Of a stretch of DNA of 64,000 nt, positions 33,383-42,637 are shown in pieces; the stretch's first letter is position 1; each line of letters begins with the position of its first letter. The notes under the pieces were generated by a model. The model was not told the origin of the DNA and searched no databases. It saw only the letters and a list, made by a program, of their open reading frames with translations. Source of the stretch: Rhizobiaceae bacterium (GTDB taxonomy: Bacteria; Pseudomonadota; Alphaproteobacteria; Rhizobiales; Rhizobiaceae); assembly GCA_019635755.1 (NCBI GenBank), contig JAHBYW010000003.1, positions 434,001 to 498,000 of the forward strand, given 5' to 3'. The position numbers and the translations under genes are program-made.

Positions 33383-34348
33383 ATGCTGACGATTCCGGCA
33401 GCCGAGGTCGATCGGGCGCTGAGCTTCGGCTATCTCGTGGACACGCTGCGCGACGCCTTCCGCAAGGGCGCGGTCCAGCCGGTCCGGCACCACCATTCGG
33501 TCGAGCGGCCGGACGGCGCGGCGTCGACGCTGCTGCTGATGCCCGCATGGACGGACTTCATGGCCGCCGGCACGTCCGACGGCGGCCACATCGGCGTCAA
33601 GGTCGTCACCGTCTCTCCCGACAACAACAGCATCGGCAAGCCGGCCGTCATGGGCCTCTATCTCCTGCTCGACGGCCGCACCGGAGAGCCGCGGGCGCTG
33701 ATCGACGGACAGCGGCTTACGCAATGGCGCACCGCCGCGGCGTCCGCGCTGGCGGCCGCCTATCTGGCGCGCGAGGACGCGTCGCGCCTGCTGGTGATCG
33801 GCGCCGGCGCCATGGCGCCCTTCCTGGCGCGGGCGCATGCGACGGTCCGACCGATCCGCCACATCGCCATCTGGAACCGAACCTCCGCCAACGCGGAGTC
33901 GGTGGCGGCATCGCTGCGCGCCGACGGGCACGATGCGCGCGCGGTGGAGGATCTCGACGCCGCCATCGGCGATACCGACATCATATCGGCCGCGACCATC
34001 TCGACGTCCCCGCTGGTTCGCGGCGAGCGCCTTCGGCCCGGGACGCATGTCGACCTCGTCGGCGGCTTCACGCCGCAGATGCGCGAGGCGGACGACGACG
34101 CGATCCGGCGCGCCCGCGTCTTCGTCGACACGCGCGCCGGCGCCACCAGGGAGGCCGGCGACATCGTCCAGCCGCTTCAGTCCGGCGTGCTTTCGGCCGA
34201 CGCAATCCAGGCCGATCTCTTTGAGCTCGCCCGGGGCGAGCGGCCGGGCCGGCGCAGCCCGAACGAGATCACCCTGTTCAAATCCGTCGGCGCCGCGATC
34301 GAAGACCTCGCCGCCGGCATCGCCGTGTTTCGCAAAACCGCAGGCTGA
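33383..34348 (+). CDS. Ornithine cyclodeaminase / mu-crystallin family protein
   Basis: The 321-residue protein has the N-terminal substrate domain (R-HHHSVERPDG, GVKVVTVSPDN) and a Rossmann NAD-binding half, with the dinucleotide loop VIGAGAMAPFLARAH. True ornithine cyclodeaminases, alanine dehydrogenases and ketimine reductases share this fold, so the substrate is uncertain. It is packed closely behind the LapA-like gene but has no obvious link to it. Confidence 0.85.
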   Translation: MLTIPAAEVDRALSFGYLVDTLRDAFRKGAVQPVRHHHSVERPDGAASTLLLMPAWTDFMAAGTSDGGHIGVKVVTVSPDNNSIGKPAVMGLYLLLDGRTGEPRALIDGQRLTQWRTAAASALAAAYLAREDASRLLVIGAGAMAPFLARAHATVRPIRHIAIWNRTSANAESVAASLRADGHDARAVEDLDAAIGDTDIISAATISTSPLVRGERLRPGTHVDLVGGFTPQMREADDDAIRRARVFVDTRAGATREAGDIVQPLQSGVLSADAIQADLFELARGERPGRRSPNEITLFKSVGAAIEDLAAGIAVFRKTAG

Positions 34349-34432
34349 GTTCAGGCGGCGCTCGGTCCGCCGGGTGCTTCGCTTGCCGGCGACGGGTCGC
34401 TGTGGCAGAAGCCCGCGAAACGGAGTTCCCTC

Positions 34433-35476
34433 TTGAGCCCCATGCGCGACAGGCGCCGCGACAGCGCTCCTCCGCGGCCGCGCGACGCCGGGACCCCGCG
34501 CGAGCGGACGGCCACGCGTCCCGACGAGCGCGCCGAACCCCGGCCTCCGGCCCGGCAGCTCGCACGCCGCCCGGGCACCCTGCCGGACGAGACCGTCCCG
34601 CTGATCCTCGAGGTTGCGCCGAACGACGACTACGCGCTGATCGACAGCGGCGGCGGACGCAAGCTCGAGCAGTACGGCGCCTACCGGATCGTCAGGCCGG
34701 AGGGCCAGGCGATCTGGCAGCCGGCGCTGGCGCCGCGGGAGTGGGACCGTGCCGACGCGGTCTTCACCGGCGACACGGACGAGGAGGGTATGGGCCGCTG
34801 GCGCTTTCCGAAGGCGCCGCTCGGCGAAACCTGGCCGATGCGCCATGACGGCATCGGCTATCTCGGGCGCTTCACGTCTTTCCGCCATGTCGGCGTGTTC
34901 CCGGAGCAGGCGTCGCACTGGAACCACATGGCGGCGCAGATCGAACGGGCGAAGCGGCCGGTGAGGGTGCTCAACCTCTTCGGCTATACCGGCCTCGCTT
35001 CGCTCGTCGCCGCGCGCGCCGGCGCGGAGGTTACGCATGTCGACGCCTCGAAGCGGGCCATCGGCTGGGCGCGCGAGAACCAGCAGGTCGCGCGGCTGCA
35101 GGACAGGCCGATCCGCTGGATCGTCGACGACGCGATGAAGTTCGCGGAACGCGAGGAGCGGCGCGGCAGCCGCTACGACATCGTGCTTTTCGACCCGCCG
35201 GCCTATGGCCGCGGGCCGAAGGGCGAGGTGTGGCAGCTGTTCGAGCACCTGCCCGCCCTGACCGATCTGTGCCGTGCCATCCTGACGCCGAAGCCGCTGG
35301 CGGTGGTGCTGACCGCCTACTCGATCCGCGCATCCTTCTTCGCGATCCACGCGCTGATGCGCGACACGTTCGCGGGCATGGGCGGCCGGGTCGAGTCCGG
35401 GGAGTTGGTCATCCGCGAACAGGCCGCCGGGCGCGCGCTGTCCACGTCGCTGTTCTCCCGATGGGTTGCCGCGTGA
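34433..35476 (+). CDS. RlmI-like SAM-dependent rRNA methyltransferase
   Basis: This 347-residue methyltransferase has a charged, Arg/Pro-rich N-terminal tail (1-50), then a Rossmann domain with the SAM loop VLNLFGYTGLASLVAARAGA, the acidic THVDASKRAI and the catalytic-type FDPPAYGRG. That combination is found in RlmI-type 23S rRNA cytosine-C5 methyltransferases and close relatives. The start is TTG 34433, with GGAG 7 nt before it. The stop overlaps the TrmH-family gene (GTGA). Confidence 0.85.
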   Translation: MSPMRDRRRDSAPPRPRDAGTPRERTATRPDERAEPRPPARQLARRPGTLPDETVPLILEVAPNDDYALIDSGGGRKLEQYGAYRIVRPEGQAIWQPALAPREWDRADAVFTGDTDEEGMGRWRFPKAPLGETWPMRHDGIGYLGRFTSFRHVGVFPEQASHWNHMAAQIERAKRPVRVLNLFGYTGLASLVAARAGAEVTHVDASKRAIGWARENQQVARLQDRPIRWIVDDAMKFAEREERRGSRYDIVLFDPPAYGRGPKGEVWQLFEHLPALTDLCRAILTPKPLAVVLTAYSIRASFFAIHALMRDTFAGMGGRVESGELVIREQAAGRALSTSLFSRWVAA

Positions 35477-36327
35477 GCAACCGACCCGCAGGCCGCGTCG
35501 GGCAGGTCAAGGAGGTCACCAGCCTCGCCAATCCGCTCGTCAAGGACATCCGCGCGCTCGCCCTGAAGAAGTACCGCGACCAGCAGGGCGCATTCCTGGC
35601 CGAAGGCCTCAAGCTCGTGGTGGACGCGCTCGACCTCGGCTGGTCGATCCGCACGCTGATCCTGGCGAAGTCCAGCCTCGGCAACGCCGTCGCGGAGAAG
35701 GCGGCGGCACGAACCGTGGCGGCCGGCGGCACGGTGCTGGAAGTGAGCGAGAGGGTGCTCGGCGCGATCGCGCGGCGCGACAACCCGCAGATGGTGGCCG
35801 GCGTGTTCGAACAGCGCTGGACGGCACTGAGGGACGTCAGGCCCGCCGGCGGCGACGTCTGGGTCGCGCTCGACCGCGTGCGCGATCCCGGCAACCTCGG
35901 CACCGTGATCCGCACGGCGGATGCCGTCGGCGCAAAAGGCGTCATTCTCGTCGGGGACACCACAGACCCTTACTCCTTCGAGACGGTGCGGGCGACCATG
36001 GGCTCGATCTTCGCGGTCCCGGTTGCACGGGCAACGCAGGCGGAGTTCCTCGAGTGGCGGAAGCGCTTTGTCGGGCAGGTGGTGGGCACGCATCTCAAGG
36101 GCGCCGTCGACTACCGCTCCATCGACTATGCGGGCCGTCCCGTCGTGCTGCTTATGGGGAACGAGCAGCAGGGCTTGCCGGATGCCTTGGCCGAGTGCTG
36201 CGACACGCTGGCGCGCATCCCGCAGGCCGGACGCGCGGATTCGCTGAATCTCGCGGTGGCCACCGGCGTGATGCTGTTCGAGATCCGCCGGAGCGCGCTG
36301 TCGCTAAGCCCGGAGGCAGGGCGATGA
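35473..36327 (+). CDS. TrmH/SpoU family RNA 2'-O-methyltransferase
   Basis: This 284-residue SPOUT methyltransferase has a substrate-binding N-terminal part (KDIRALALKKYRDQQGAF) and a C-terminal knotted domain. The three SpoU motifs are visible: RVRDPGNLGTVIRTADAVG, LLMGNEQQGLPD and SLNLAVATGVMLFEI. It probably methylates a ribose in rRNA or tRNA. Its GTG start overlaps the preceding methyltransferase gene and its stop overlaps lspA. Confidence 0.92.
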   Translation: MSNRPAGRVGQVKEVTSLANPLVKDIRALALKKYRDQQGAFLAEGLKLVVDALDLGWSIRTLILAKSSLGNAVAEKAAARTVAAGGTVLEVSERVLGAIARRDNPQMVAGVFEQRWTALRDVRPAGGDVWVALDRVRDPGNLGTVIRTADAVGAKGVILVGDTTDPYSFETVRATMGSIFAVPVARATQAEFLEWRKRFVGQVVGTHLKGAVDYRSIDYAGRPVVLLMGNEQQGLPDALAECCDTLARIPQAGRADSLNLAVATGVMLFEIRRSALSLSPEAGR

Positions 36328-36818
36328 AGGCGCGCGGACTGCTCGGTTATGCCAGCATCGCCGTGGTGGCGATGGTCATCGACCAGTGGATCAAATACCT
36401 GGTCGAGACCCGGCTCACCTACCAGGAGCCGGTCGACCTGCTGCCCTTCCTCGCCCTCTTCCGCACCTACAACACCGGCGTCGCCTTCTCGATGTTCTCC
36501 TTCGTGGGAGACACGGGTCTGGTCATCCTCGCTCTCGTCGTGATCGCCTTCGTCCTCTACCTGGCGAGCCGCACCAGCGCATCGCAGTGGATCGCGCGCG
36601 CGGGCTTCGCGCTGATCGTCGGCGGCGCCGCCGGCAACATCATCGACCGGATCGCCTACGGCCACGTGGTGGACTACATCCTGTTCCACACACCGTCCTG
36701 GTCGTTCGCCGTGTTCAACCTGGCTGACACCTGGATCACGATCGGCGCGGTGCTGGTGGTGCTGGAGGAGATCCTGGTCTGGTGGCGCGATCGCGACCAG
36801 GCGTCCGCCCCGGACTGA
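36324..36818 (+). CDS. lspA: Lipoprotein signal peptidase
   Basis: This 164-residue inner-membrane aspartyl protease cleaves prolipoprotein signal peptides. Four transmembrane helices surround the catalytic pair D108 ([16 protein letters not shown]) and D135 (FNLADTWI). The [10 protein letters not shown] motif is the family's conserved Asn region. The ATG at 36324 overlaps the preceding stop. Confidence 0.96.
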   Translation: MKARGLLGYASIAVVAMVIDQWIKYLVETRLTYQEPVDLLPFLALFRTYNTGVAFSMFSFVGDTGLVILALVVIAFVLYLASRTSASQWIARAGFALIVGGAAGNIIDRIAYGHVVDYILFHTPSWSFAVFNLADTWITIGAVLVVLEEILVWWRDRDQASAPD

Positions 36819-36889
36819 GCCGGACCGACGGGCGCACGGTTGACGCATACCGGCCGACCTCCGACAATCGGCCGCAAAGGGAAGATCAG

Positions 36890-37879
36890 ATGTCACATCC
36901 GTTCAAGGCCATCCTCGTCTCGCGGGGCGAGGACAAGAAGCAGTCCGTCGCCGTCACCGAACTGTCGGATGCCGACCTCATGGATGGCGACGTGACCGTC
37001 TCCGTCGAAGCGACGACCGTGAACTATAAGGACGGGCTGGCGATCACCGGACGCGCACCGGTGATCCGCCGCTTCCCCCTGGTGCCGGGGATCGACTTCG
37101 CGGGCACCGTGCTTGCCTCCTCGCACGCTGACTGGACGCCCGGCGACAAGGTCATCCTGAACGGATGGGGCGTCGGCGAGACGCATCACGGCGCCTTTGC
37201 CCGTCGCGCGCGGGTCAAGGGAGACTGGCTGGTGCCGCTGCCGGACGGAATGACGGCCAAGCAGGCAATGGCCGTCGGCACGGCGGGCTACACGGCGATG
37301 CTCTGCGTGATGGCTCTGGAACGCCACGGCATCACGCCCGACCGCGGGCCGGTCGTCGTCACGGGCGCGGCGGGCGGCGTGGGCTCGGTCGCGACGGCCG
37401 TGCTCTCCGGACTGGGCTATCACGTGGTCGCCTCGACGGGTCGCCCGGCCGAAGCAGGCTATCTGACCGACCTCGGCGCGCGCGAGATCATCCATCGCGA
37501 CGAGCTGTCCGGGCCGGCAAAGCCACTGGGCAAGGAGCGGTGGGCCGGTGCTGTCGACTCGGTCGGCAGCCACACGCTCGCCAACGTGCTGTCGATGACA
37601 TCCTATGGTGGCGCAGTGGCGGCCTGCGGCCTTGCCCAGGGCATGGACCTGCCGGGCTCTGTGGCGCCCTTCATCCTGCGCGGGGTCTCATTGCTCGGTG
37701 TCGATTCGGTGATGGCGCCCAAGGCGCTGCGGCTCGAAGCATGGTCACGCATCGGCAAGGACCTCGATCCCGGCAAGCTGGGCGCGCTGACCACAACGAT
37801 CGACTTCGACGGGATCGTCGAGGCGGCGCATGCGATCGTCGACGGGCGGATCAGGGGCCGCGTCGTGGTCGATATGTAA
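36890..37879 (+). CDS. acuI: AcuI/YhdH-type acrylyl-CoA reductase (quinone-oxidoreductase family)
   Basis: This 329-residue medium-chain reductase has an N-terminal GroES-like domain ([37 protein letters not shown]) and a Rossmann domain ([17 protein letters not shown]). The residue pattern matches AcuI/YhdH, NADPH-dependent reductases that turn acryloyl-CoA into propionyl-CoA. No zinc-binding cysteines are seen, as expected for this branch. A promoter of its own is likely in the 71-bp gap after lspA. Confidence 0.88.
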   Translation: MSHPFKAILVSRGEDKKQSVAVTELSDADLMDGDVTVSVEATTVNYKDGLAITGRAPVIRRFPLVPGIDFAGTVLASSHADWTPGDKVILNGWGVGETHHGAFARRARVKGDWLVPLPDGMTAKQAMAVGTAGYTAMLCVMALERHGITPDRGPVVVTGAAGGVGSVATAVLSGLGYHVVASTGRPAEAGYLTDLGAREIIHRDELSGPAKPLGKERWAGAVDSVGSHTLANVLSMTSYGGAVAACGLAQGMDLPGSVAPFILRGVSLLGVDSVMAPKALRLEAWSRIGKDLDPGKLGALTTTIDFDGIVEAAHAIVDGRIRGRVVVDM

Positions 37880-37971
37880 GGCCCTCGGCCGGGCGAATTC
37901 TTCGCCGAATCGATAAAACTCGAACGATCCCCCAAAAGCTTCCCTAAGCCGCGCCGTGCAAGGCTGCGGTC

Positions 37972-40257
37972 ATGACGGAGCCTGTCGACAAGACCGGCGC
38001 AGACGCCGATCCACGGAACGACGCGCCGCCGCGTGCCGACCCCGGCCTCGTGCGCGCCCGCGTTTCCGCACCGCCCCTCGAGCCATCGCTGCCGACCTCC
38101 GGTCCGCGGGAACTGTGGCTGCTCGTCATCGTCGCGGTGCTGTCGCTCGCCGGCGTGGCGCAGCTCACCGGCGCCCCTGCCTTCGTCAGCCTCGCGCTTC
38201 TGGCCGCCGGCATGGGCGGGCTCGTGCTGCTCGTCTTCACGCTGAAAGCGGAGGCGCGCCTCGCGGCGCTGGCCGGCCGCTCCGTGGCGGAAAGCCGCGC
38301 CGAGATCGAGACGCTCGCCGACCGCATGTGGGAGCTGCAGGAAAGCGAGGAACGCTTCCGTGGGCTGATCGACGCGCTGGGCGACCTCGTCGTTCATCGC
38401 GACCGCGAAGGCCGGATCGTCCACGCCAACCAGGTCCTCGCCGGGCTGACGGGCATGGCCCCGGAGGCGCTGGTCGGACGCACGCTCGCCGAACTCGGCA
38501 TCGAGGTGGGCGTCGTTCCCGACGCCGCCTTCGCCGACGGCGAGTGCCTGAGTTCCACGGATGTCGCCATCCGTTCACCGAACGGCGTGCGCTGGTTCTC
38601 GTGGATAGAGCTCTCGGTACGCGACAAGGCGAGCGATGCCGTCTCGCACCGCGCCATCGCGCGGGACATCACGGCGCGCAAGCGCGCCGAGACGGCGCTC
38701 ATCAACGCCCGCGAGCGCGCCGAGGACGCCAGCCGCGCCAAGTCGCGTTTCCTGGCCACCGTGAGCCACGAGATCCGCACGCCGATGAATGGCATCATGG
38801 GCATGGCCAAGCTGCTCGCCGATACGGAACTGTCGCCCGAGCAGCGCACCTATGTCGGCGCCGTCTCCACCTCGGCCAGCGCGCTGCTGGCGCTGATCGA
38901 GGACCTGCTGGACTACTCCAAGATCGAGGCCGGCCGGTTCGAACTGGAGCCGCAGGCCGTCTCGCCGCGCGAACTCACCGACAATGTCGTCGAACTGCTT
39001 GCCGCACGCGCCTATGCGAAGGGCATCGGCCTCGGCTGCCATGTGTCGCCCGACGTGCCGGCGTCCATCTTCGCCGATCCGGGTCGTCTGAGGCAGGTGC
39101 TGTTGAACCTTGTCGGCAACGCGATCAAGTTCACCGACGGTGGCGGCGTGGCCGTGACTGTGACCTCGGCAATGCGAGACGGGCGCCAGGCCGTGCGGTT
39201 CGCTGTGGCCGACAGCGGGCCGGGCCTCGAGGCGTCAGACCTCGAGCGCATCTTCGAGGAGTTCGAGCAGGCCGACGGGACGTCCACCCGCCGGCACGGC
39301 GGCGCAGGGCTCGGCCTCGCCATCTCGCAGCGCATCGTCACCTCGATGGGCGGCAAGATCGAGGTCGACAGCGAACCCGGCAAGGGCGCGGTCTTCCATT
39401 TCGAGATCCCGGCGACCGACGCCATCGCCGCGAGCGGTCCCGACCGCGACGTGCTCGCCGCCTGCCGGGCCGTCATCCTGTCGCGCAATCTCGCCGAGGC
39501 GGATGCCATCGCGCGGACGATCCGCGAGCATGGCGGAACCGCGGAGACGGTTGCCACCGTTGCGCAGGCGGCCGGCCATGCCGAAACGGCAACGGTGCTG
39601 CTCGTCGACGCCGCGCTCGAATCCAGCGACGGGCTGCTGCTGAAGCGCCTGCGCCAGAGTGGCTTCGGCGGCGTCGAGGCGATCACCCTCATCGCGCCGA
39701 ACGAGCGCGGCATGCTGGCCGACTTCCGGGCCGGCGGCTATGGCAGCTTCCTGGCGCGGCCGGTGCGCGGCGAGACGCTGCTGCGGATGCTGGTCGGCAG
39801 CCTCGTGAAGACGCGGCCCGGCGCCGCGCGTTCATCCGGCGGAGAGACTTCCCCTCAGACGCGGGGCGGGACCGGGCTGTCGGTGCTGCTGGCCGAGGAC
39901 AACGACATCAATGCCATGCTGGCGCGCGCGGCGCTGGCGCGGGCCGGCCACCAGGTGGACGTCGTCGGCAACGGGCGCGCGGCGGTCGACGCGGTGACCG
40001 ACCCGGGCCACCGGCGCTACGACGTCGTGCTGATGGACCTCCACATGCCGGTGATGGACGGGCTGGACGCCATCTCCGTGATCCGGCGATTCGAGGAGGA
40101 TAGGGGGCTCAGGCCGCTGCCGATCATGGTGCTGTCGGCCGACAGCCAGGAGACGACGCGCCACGCGGTGCTCGCGCATGGCGCGAGCGGATTCCTGACC
40201 AAGCCGCTCGACCCGGACGCGCTGGTGCGGGCGGTCGTGGAGCAGGCCGCGGCGTAA
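37972..40257 (+). CDS. Membrane-bound PAS hybrid histidine kinase
   Basis: This 761-residue sensor has two closely spaced transmembrane helices (about 48-68 and 71-90) with almost no periplasmic loop, a PAS domain (about 125-240), and a dimerisation/phospho-acceptor helix with [15 protein letters not shown]. The HATPase_c domain shows [21 protein letters not shown] and [11 protein letters not shown]. After a degenerate receiver-like linker comes a C-terminal receiver (about 640-760) with the acceptor Asp in [12 protein letters not shown]. No partner regulator is adjacent, so output passes through an unlinked protein. The signal is likely cytoplasmic or membrane-derived. Confidence 0.9.
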   Translation: MTEPVDKTGADADPRNDAPPRADPGLVRARVSAPPLEPSLPTSGPRELWLLVIVAVLSLAGVAQLTGAPAFVSLALLAAGMGGLVLLVFTLKAEARLAALAGRSVAESRAEIETLADRMWELQESEERFRGLIDALGDLVVHRDREGRIVHANQVLAGLTGMAPEALVGRTLAELGIEVGVVPDAAFADGECLSSTDVAIRSPNGVRWFSWIELSVRDKASDAVSHRAIARDITARKRAETALINARERAEDASRAKSRFLATVSHEIRTPMNGIMGMAKLLADTELSPEQRTYVGAVSTSASALLALIEDLLDYSKIEAGRFELEPQAVSPRELTDNVVELLAARAYAKGIGLGCHVSPDVPASIFADPGRLRQVLLNLVGNAIKFTDGGGVAVTVTSAMRDGRQAVRFAVADSGPGLEASDLERIFEEFEQADGTSTRRHGGAGLGLAISQRIVTSMGGKIEVDSEPGKGAVFHFEIPATDAIAASGPDRDVLAACRAVILSRNLAEADAIARTIREHGGTAETVATVAQAAGHAETATVLLVDAALESSDGLLLKRLRQSGFGGVEAITLIAPNERGMLADFRAGGYGSFLARPVRGETLLRMLVGSLVKTRPGAARSSGGETSPQTRGGTGLSVLLAEDNDINAMLARAALARAGHQVDVVGNGRAAVDAVTDPGHRRYDVVLMDLHMPVMDGLDAISVIRRFEEDRGLRPLPIMVLSADSQETTRHAVLAHGASGFLTKPLDPDALVRAVVEQAAA

Positions 40258-40404
40258 GCCCGCAGGCGCTGCCCGCACGGCCGGCGCGGACTGCCGTCCG
40301 GTGCCCAACTATTGCCGCCTCCGTGCGTTCACGGTAGTGTCACGGACCTGTTGCACCGCTTGCCTATCCCGCATCAGGAGGAACGGACCGAAGGAGGACG
40401 ATTC

Positions 40405-41292
40405 GTGCGAACAGCACTGCCGGAGCAAGACCGACAGTCCGCCGCCGAAGGCGTTCCGTTCTACAGCCGCCAGTTCGAAGGCATCGTCACCGGCGCGGCC
40501 CTCGGGCGCCTCGGCACCCTCGAAGTCAGGATGGCCACGGACGAATCGGAGATCGCCGCGGCGCAGGCCGTGCGCTACCGCGTCTTCTTCGAGGAACTCG
40601 GCGCCAAGGGCGACGTCGACGCCACCGCGCAGCAGCGCGACGCCGACCAGTTCGACGCAGTCTGCGACCATCTCCTCGTCTGCGACACCGCGATCGCCGG
40701 CAGCCGGCTCGACCAGATCGTCGGCACCTACCGGCTGCTGCGCCAGGAATCGGCCGCCGCCGCGGGCGGCTTCTATTCGAACGGCGAGTTCGGCCTCGAC
40801 GCGCTGGTCGCCCGCCACCCGGCGCTGCGCTTCCTCGAGCTCGGCCGCTCCTGCGTGCTGCCCGCCTACCGTTCGAAGCGCACGATCGAGGTGCTGTGGC
40901 AGGGCATCTGGGCCTACATCAACCACTACTCCATCGGCGTGATGACCGGCTGCGCCTCCTTCCACGGCACCGACCCGTCGGCGCATGCCGAGGCGCTGTC
41001 GTTCCTCTGGCACCATTGCCGGCCGGAGCCCGAATGGGACGTCCGCGCCCTGCCCGGCCGCTACGTCTCGATGGACATGATGCCCAAGGACGCGGTGAAC
41101 ATGCGCGCCGCGATGAACGCCATGCCGCCGCTCATCAAGGGCTATCTGCGGCTCGGCGCCAAGATCGGCGACGGCTGCGTCGTCGACCATGATTTCGGCA
41201 CCACCGACGTGTTCATCATCCTGCCCGTCTCGGCGCTGTCGACGCGCTACCTGAACTATTACGCGCCGGAAGGCGGCCGCTTCGCCGCCTAG
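40405..41292 (+). CDS. olsB: L-ornithine N(alpha)-acyltransferase OlsB
   Basis: This 295-residue GNAT-like acyltransferase belongs to the hemolysin/OlsB family, which makes lyso-ornithine lipid from ornithine and acyl-ACP. Key regions are AAAQAVRYRVFFEELGA, RFLELGRSCVLPAYRSK and TGCASFHGTDPSAHAEAL. The longest frame starts at 40312, but the GTG at 40405 has AAGGAGG 7 nt upstream and yields the family length. The usual partner olsA is not adjacent, so the second acylation step must be encoded elsewhere. Confidence 0.9.
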   Translation: MRTALPEQDRQSAAEGVPFYSRQFEGIVTGAALGRLGTLEVRMATDESEIAAAQAVRYRVFFEELGAKGDVDATAQQRDADQFDAVCDHLLVCDTAIAGSRLDQIVGTYRLLRQESAAAAGGFYSNGEFGLDALVARHPALRFLELGRSCVLPAYRSKRTIEVLWQGIWAYINHYSIGVMTGCASFHGTDPSAHAEALSFLWHHCRPEPEWDVRALPGRYVSMDMMPKDAVNMRAAMNAMPPLIKGYLRLGAKIGDGCVVDHDFGTTDVFIILPVSALSTRYLNYYAPEGGRFAA

Positions 41293-41324
41293 CGGAGACG
41301 GCCGCGAGCACGGCGCGCGACACC

Positions 41325-41681
41325 ATGCCGACCGATCCGCTCGCCGCCGATTTCCGCCGCCTGGCGAAGGCCGCCAGTGGCCTTCCCGAGGTCGAGGAAT
41401 CGACCTGGTTCCATACGCCCTCGCTGAAGGTGCGCGGCAAGGGTTTTGCCCGCGTCAAGGAACCCGGCATCGTGGTGCTGATGGCCTCGCTCGAGGACAA
41501 GGAGATGCTCTTCGCGAGCGCGCCGGAGATCTTCTTCGAGACGCCGCACTATGCCGGCTGGCCTGCGATGCTGGTGCGCATGGACGCGATCTCGGACGCC
41601 GAGCTGAGACACCGCGTCGCCATTGCCTGGCGCCTGAAGGCGCCGAAAACGCTGGCGAAGGCATTCGAAGCGGGCACGTAG
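41325..41681 (+). CDS. MmcQ/YjbR family DNA-binding protein
   Basis: This is a 118-residue protein with the MmcQ/YjbR fold. The typical pattern LPEVEESTWFHTPSLKVRGKGFA leads to MASLEDKEMLFA and the terminal WRLKAPKTLAKAF, given here as short overlapping motifs. The family has a cyanobacterial-type DNA-binding fold but no clear role. It follows olsB by 32 bp. Confidence 0.85.
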   Translation: MPTDPLAADFRRLAKAASGLPEVEESTWFHTPSLKVRGKGFARVKEPGIVVLMASLEDKEMLFASAPEIFFETPHYAGWPAMLVRMDAISDAELRHRVAIAWRLKAPKTLAKAFEAGT

Positions 41682-41717
41682 AACGCAGGCGGACCGTTGG
41701 CCCTTGCGTTCGAGATA

Positions 41718-41966
41718 TGCCCCTCTCGCGCGTCGCCTGTCGCGTCGGCTTCGCCGCCTCGCCCTTCGGCAGGGGCGAGGATGGGAGCCAGGCTGGAATC
41801 GACAGCCACTCCGCCTCGCCAAGGTCGGCTGCGCCGCCGGGCTCGGCACCTCTCCCCCGATCGACGGGGGGAGAGGACGGACGGCCGCGGGCCTGGCGCC
41901 TTTCCTCTCCTCTCACGAAAGTGGGGGAGAGGTGTTCGCGAAGCGAACGGAGTGGGGGCATTCCTT
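41718..41966. repeat. Mosaic of palindromic repeats at left edge of the accessory island
   Basis: No gene is supported here. The spacer is a series of GC-rich palindromes: GCCTCGCCCTTCGGCAGGGGCGAGG near 41756-41781 (named in two halves, GCCTCGCCC and GGGGCGAGG); CCTCTCCCCC-GATCGAC-GGGGGGAGAGG near 41848-41876; and a CTCTC/GGGGGAGAGG pair up to 41932. The TTCGCGAAGCGAACGGAGTGGGGG tail is typical of multicopy rhizobial repeats. Confidence 0.65.
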
Positions 41967-41995
41967 CGCGTCACCGGATGGCCTACGACATCCAC

Positions 41996-42463
41996 ATGAA
42001 ACCCATCCTCGCCGCCGCCCTCCTCGCCTCCACCGCTCACCCCGCATCCGCTGCCGAGATGGCATGGTACAGCGGCGCCGACGAGCTGAACGCCGAGCTG
42101 CGCTACGGCACCGCCGACAAGTCGGACACGCCGCTCTCCTTCTGGTGCACGCCCTATGTCGACATCGTCTATGTCGCGTACGACTTCCGGCCGGCCAACG
42201 CGGCCGAGGCGATGCAGACCGCGTTCACGCTCTCGGCCGGCGGCATCACGATCGAGGTCGGCGCGATCGGCTACGGGATCGAGATGGACGATGGATTCGT
42301 GCTCGAAGGCCAGATGATCTTCGACGATCAGTTCAAGCGCTTCATCACCTCGGACGGCGTGCTGACCGCGACGTCCGAGGGGAAGAGCGAGACGTTCCCG
42401 CTGGACGGCGTGAAGGAGAAGGCGGGGGTGCTGTTGGAGATGTGTGGAAGGGCGATACCGTAG
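41996..42463 (+). CDS. Secreted hypothetical protein
   Basis: The 155-residue product begins with a signal peptide (MKPILAAALLASTAHPASA, cleaved before AEMAW). The mature part is small, acidic and beta-rich, with two cysteines (WCTPY, EMCGR) that could form a disulfide. I do not recognise a family. An earlier in-frame ATG at 41978 is possible but would put six residues before the signal. It lies between the repeat patch and the low-GC island. Confidence 0.65.
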   Translation: MKPILAAALLASTAHPASAAEMAWYSGADELNAELRYGTADKSDTPLSFWCTPYVDIVYVAYDFRPANAAEAMQTAFTLSAGGITIEVGAIGYGIEMDDGFVLEGQMIFDDQFKRFITSDGVLTATSEGKSETFPLDGVKEKAGVLLEMCGRAIP

Positions 42464-42637
42464 CCACCAAACACGGCTCTCCATTTATAGTTCCGCAATG
42501 CTGCCAACGAATATGTTAGTTCCAGCCTTCCCGGATTGCGAAACATGTTGACGTGAACAGCGATGAACTTGTTGCGCGCAAGTATTCTCTCTACCGTTCC
42601 AATAAGATTTCGAACAAGCAGACCTATGGAATAAGCT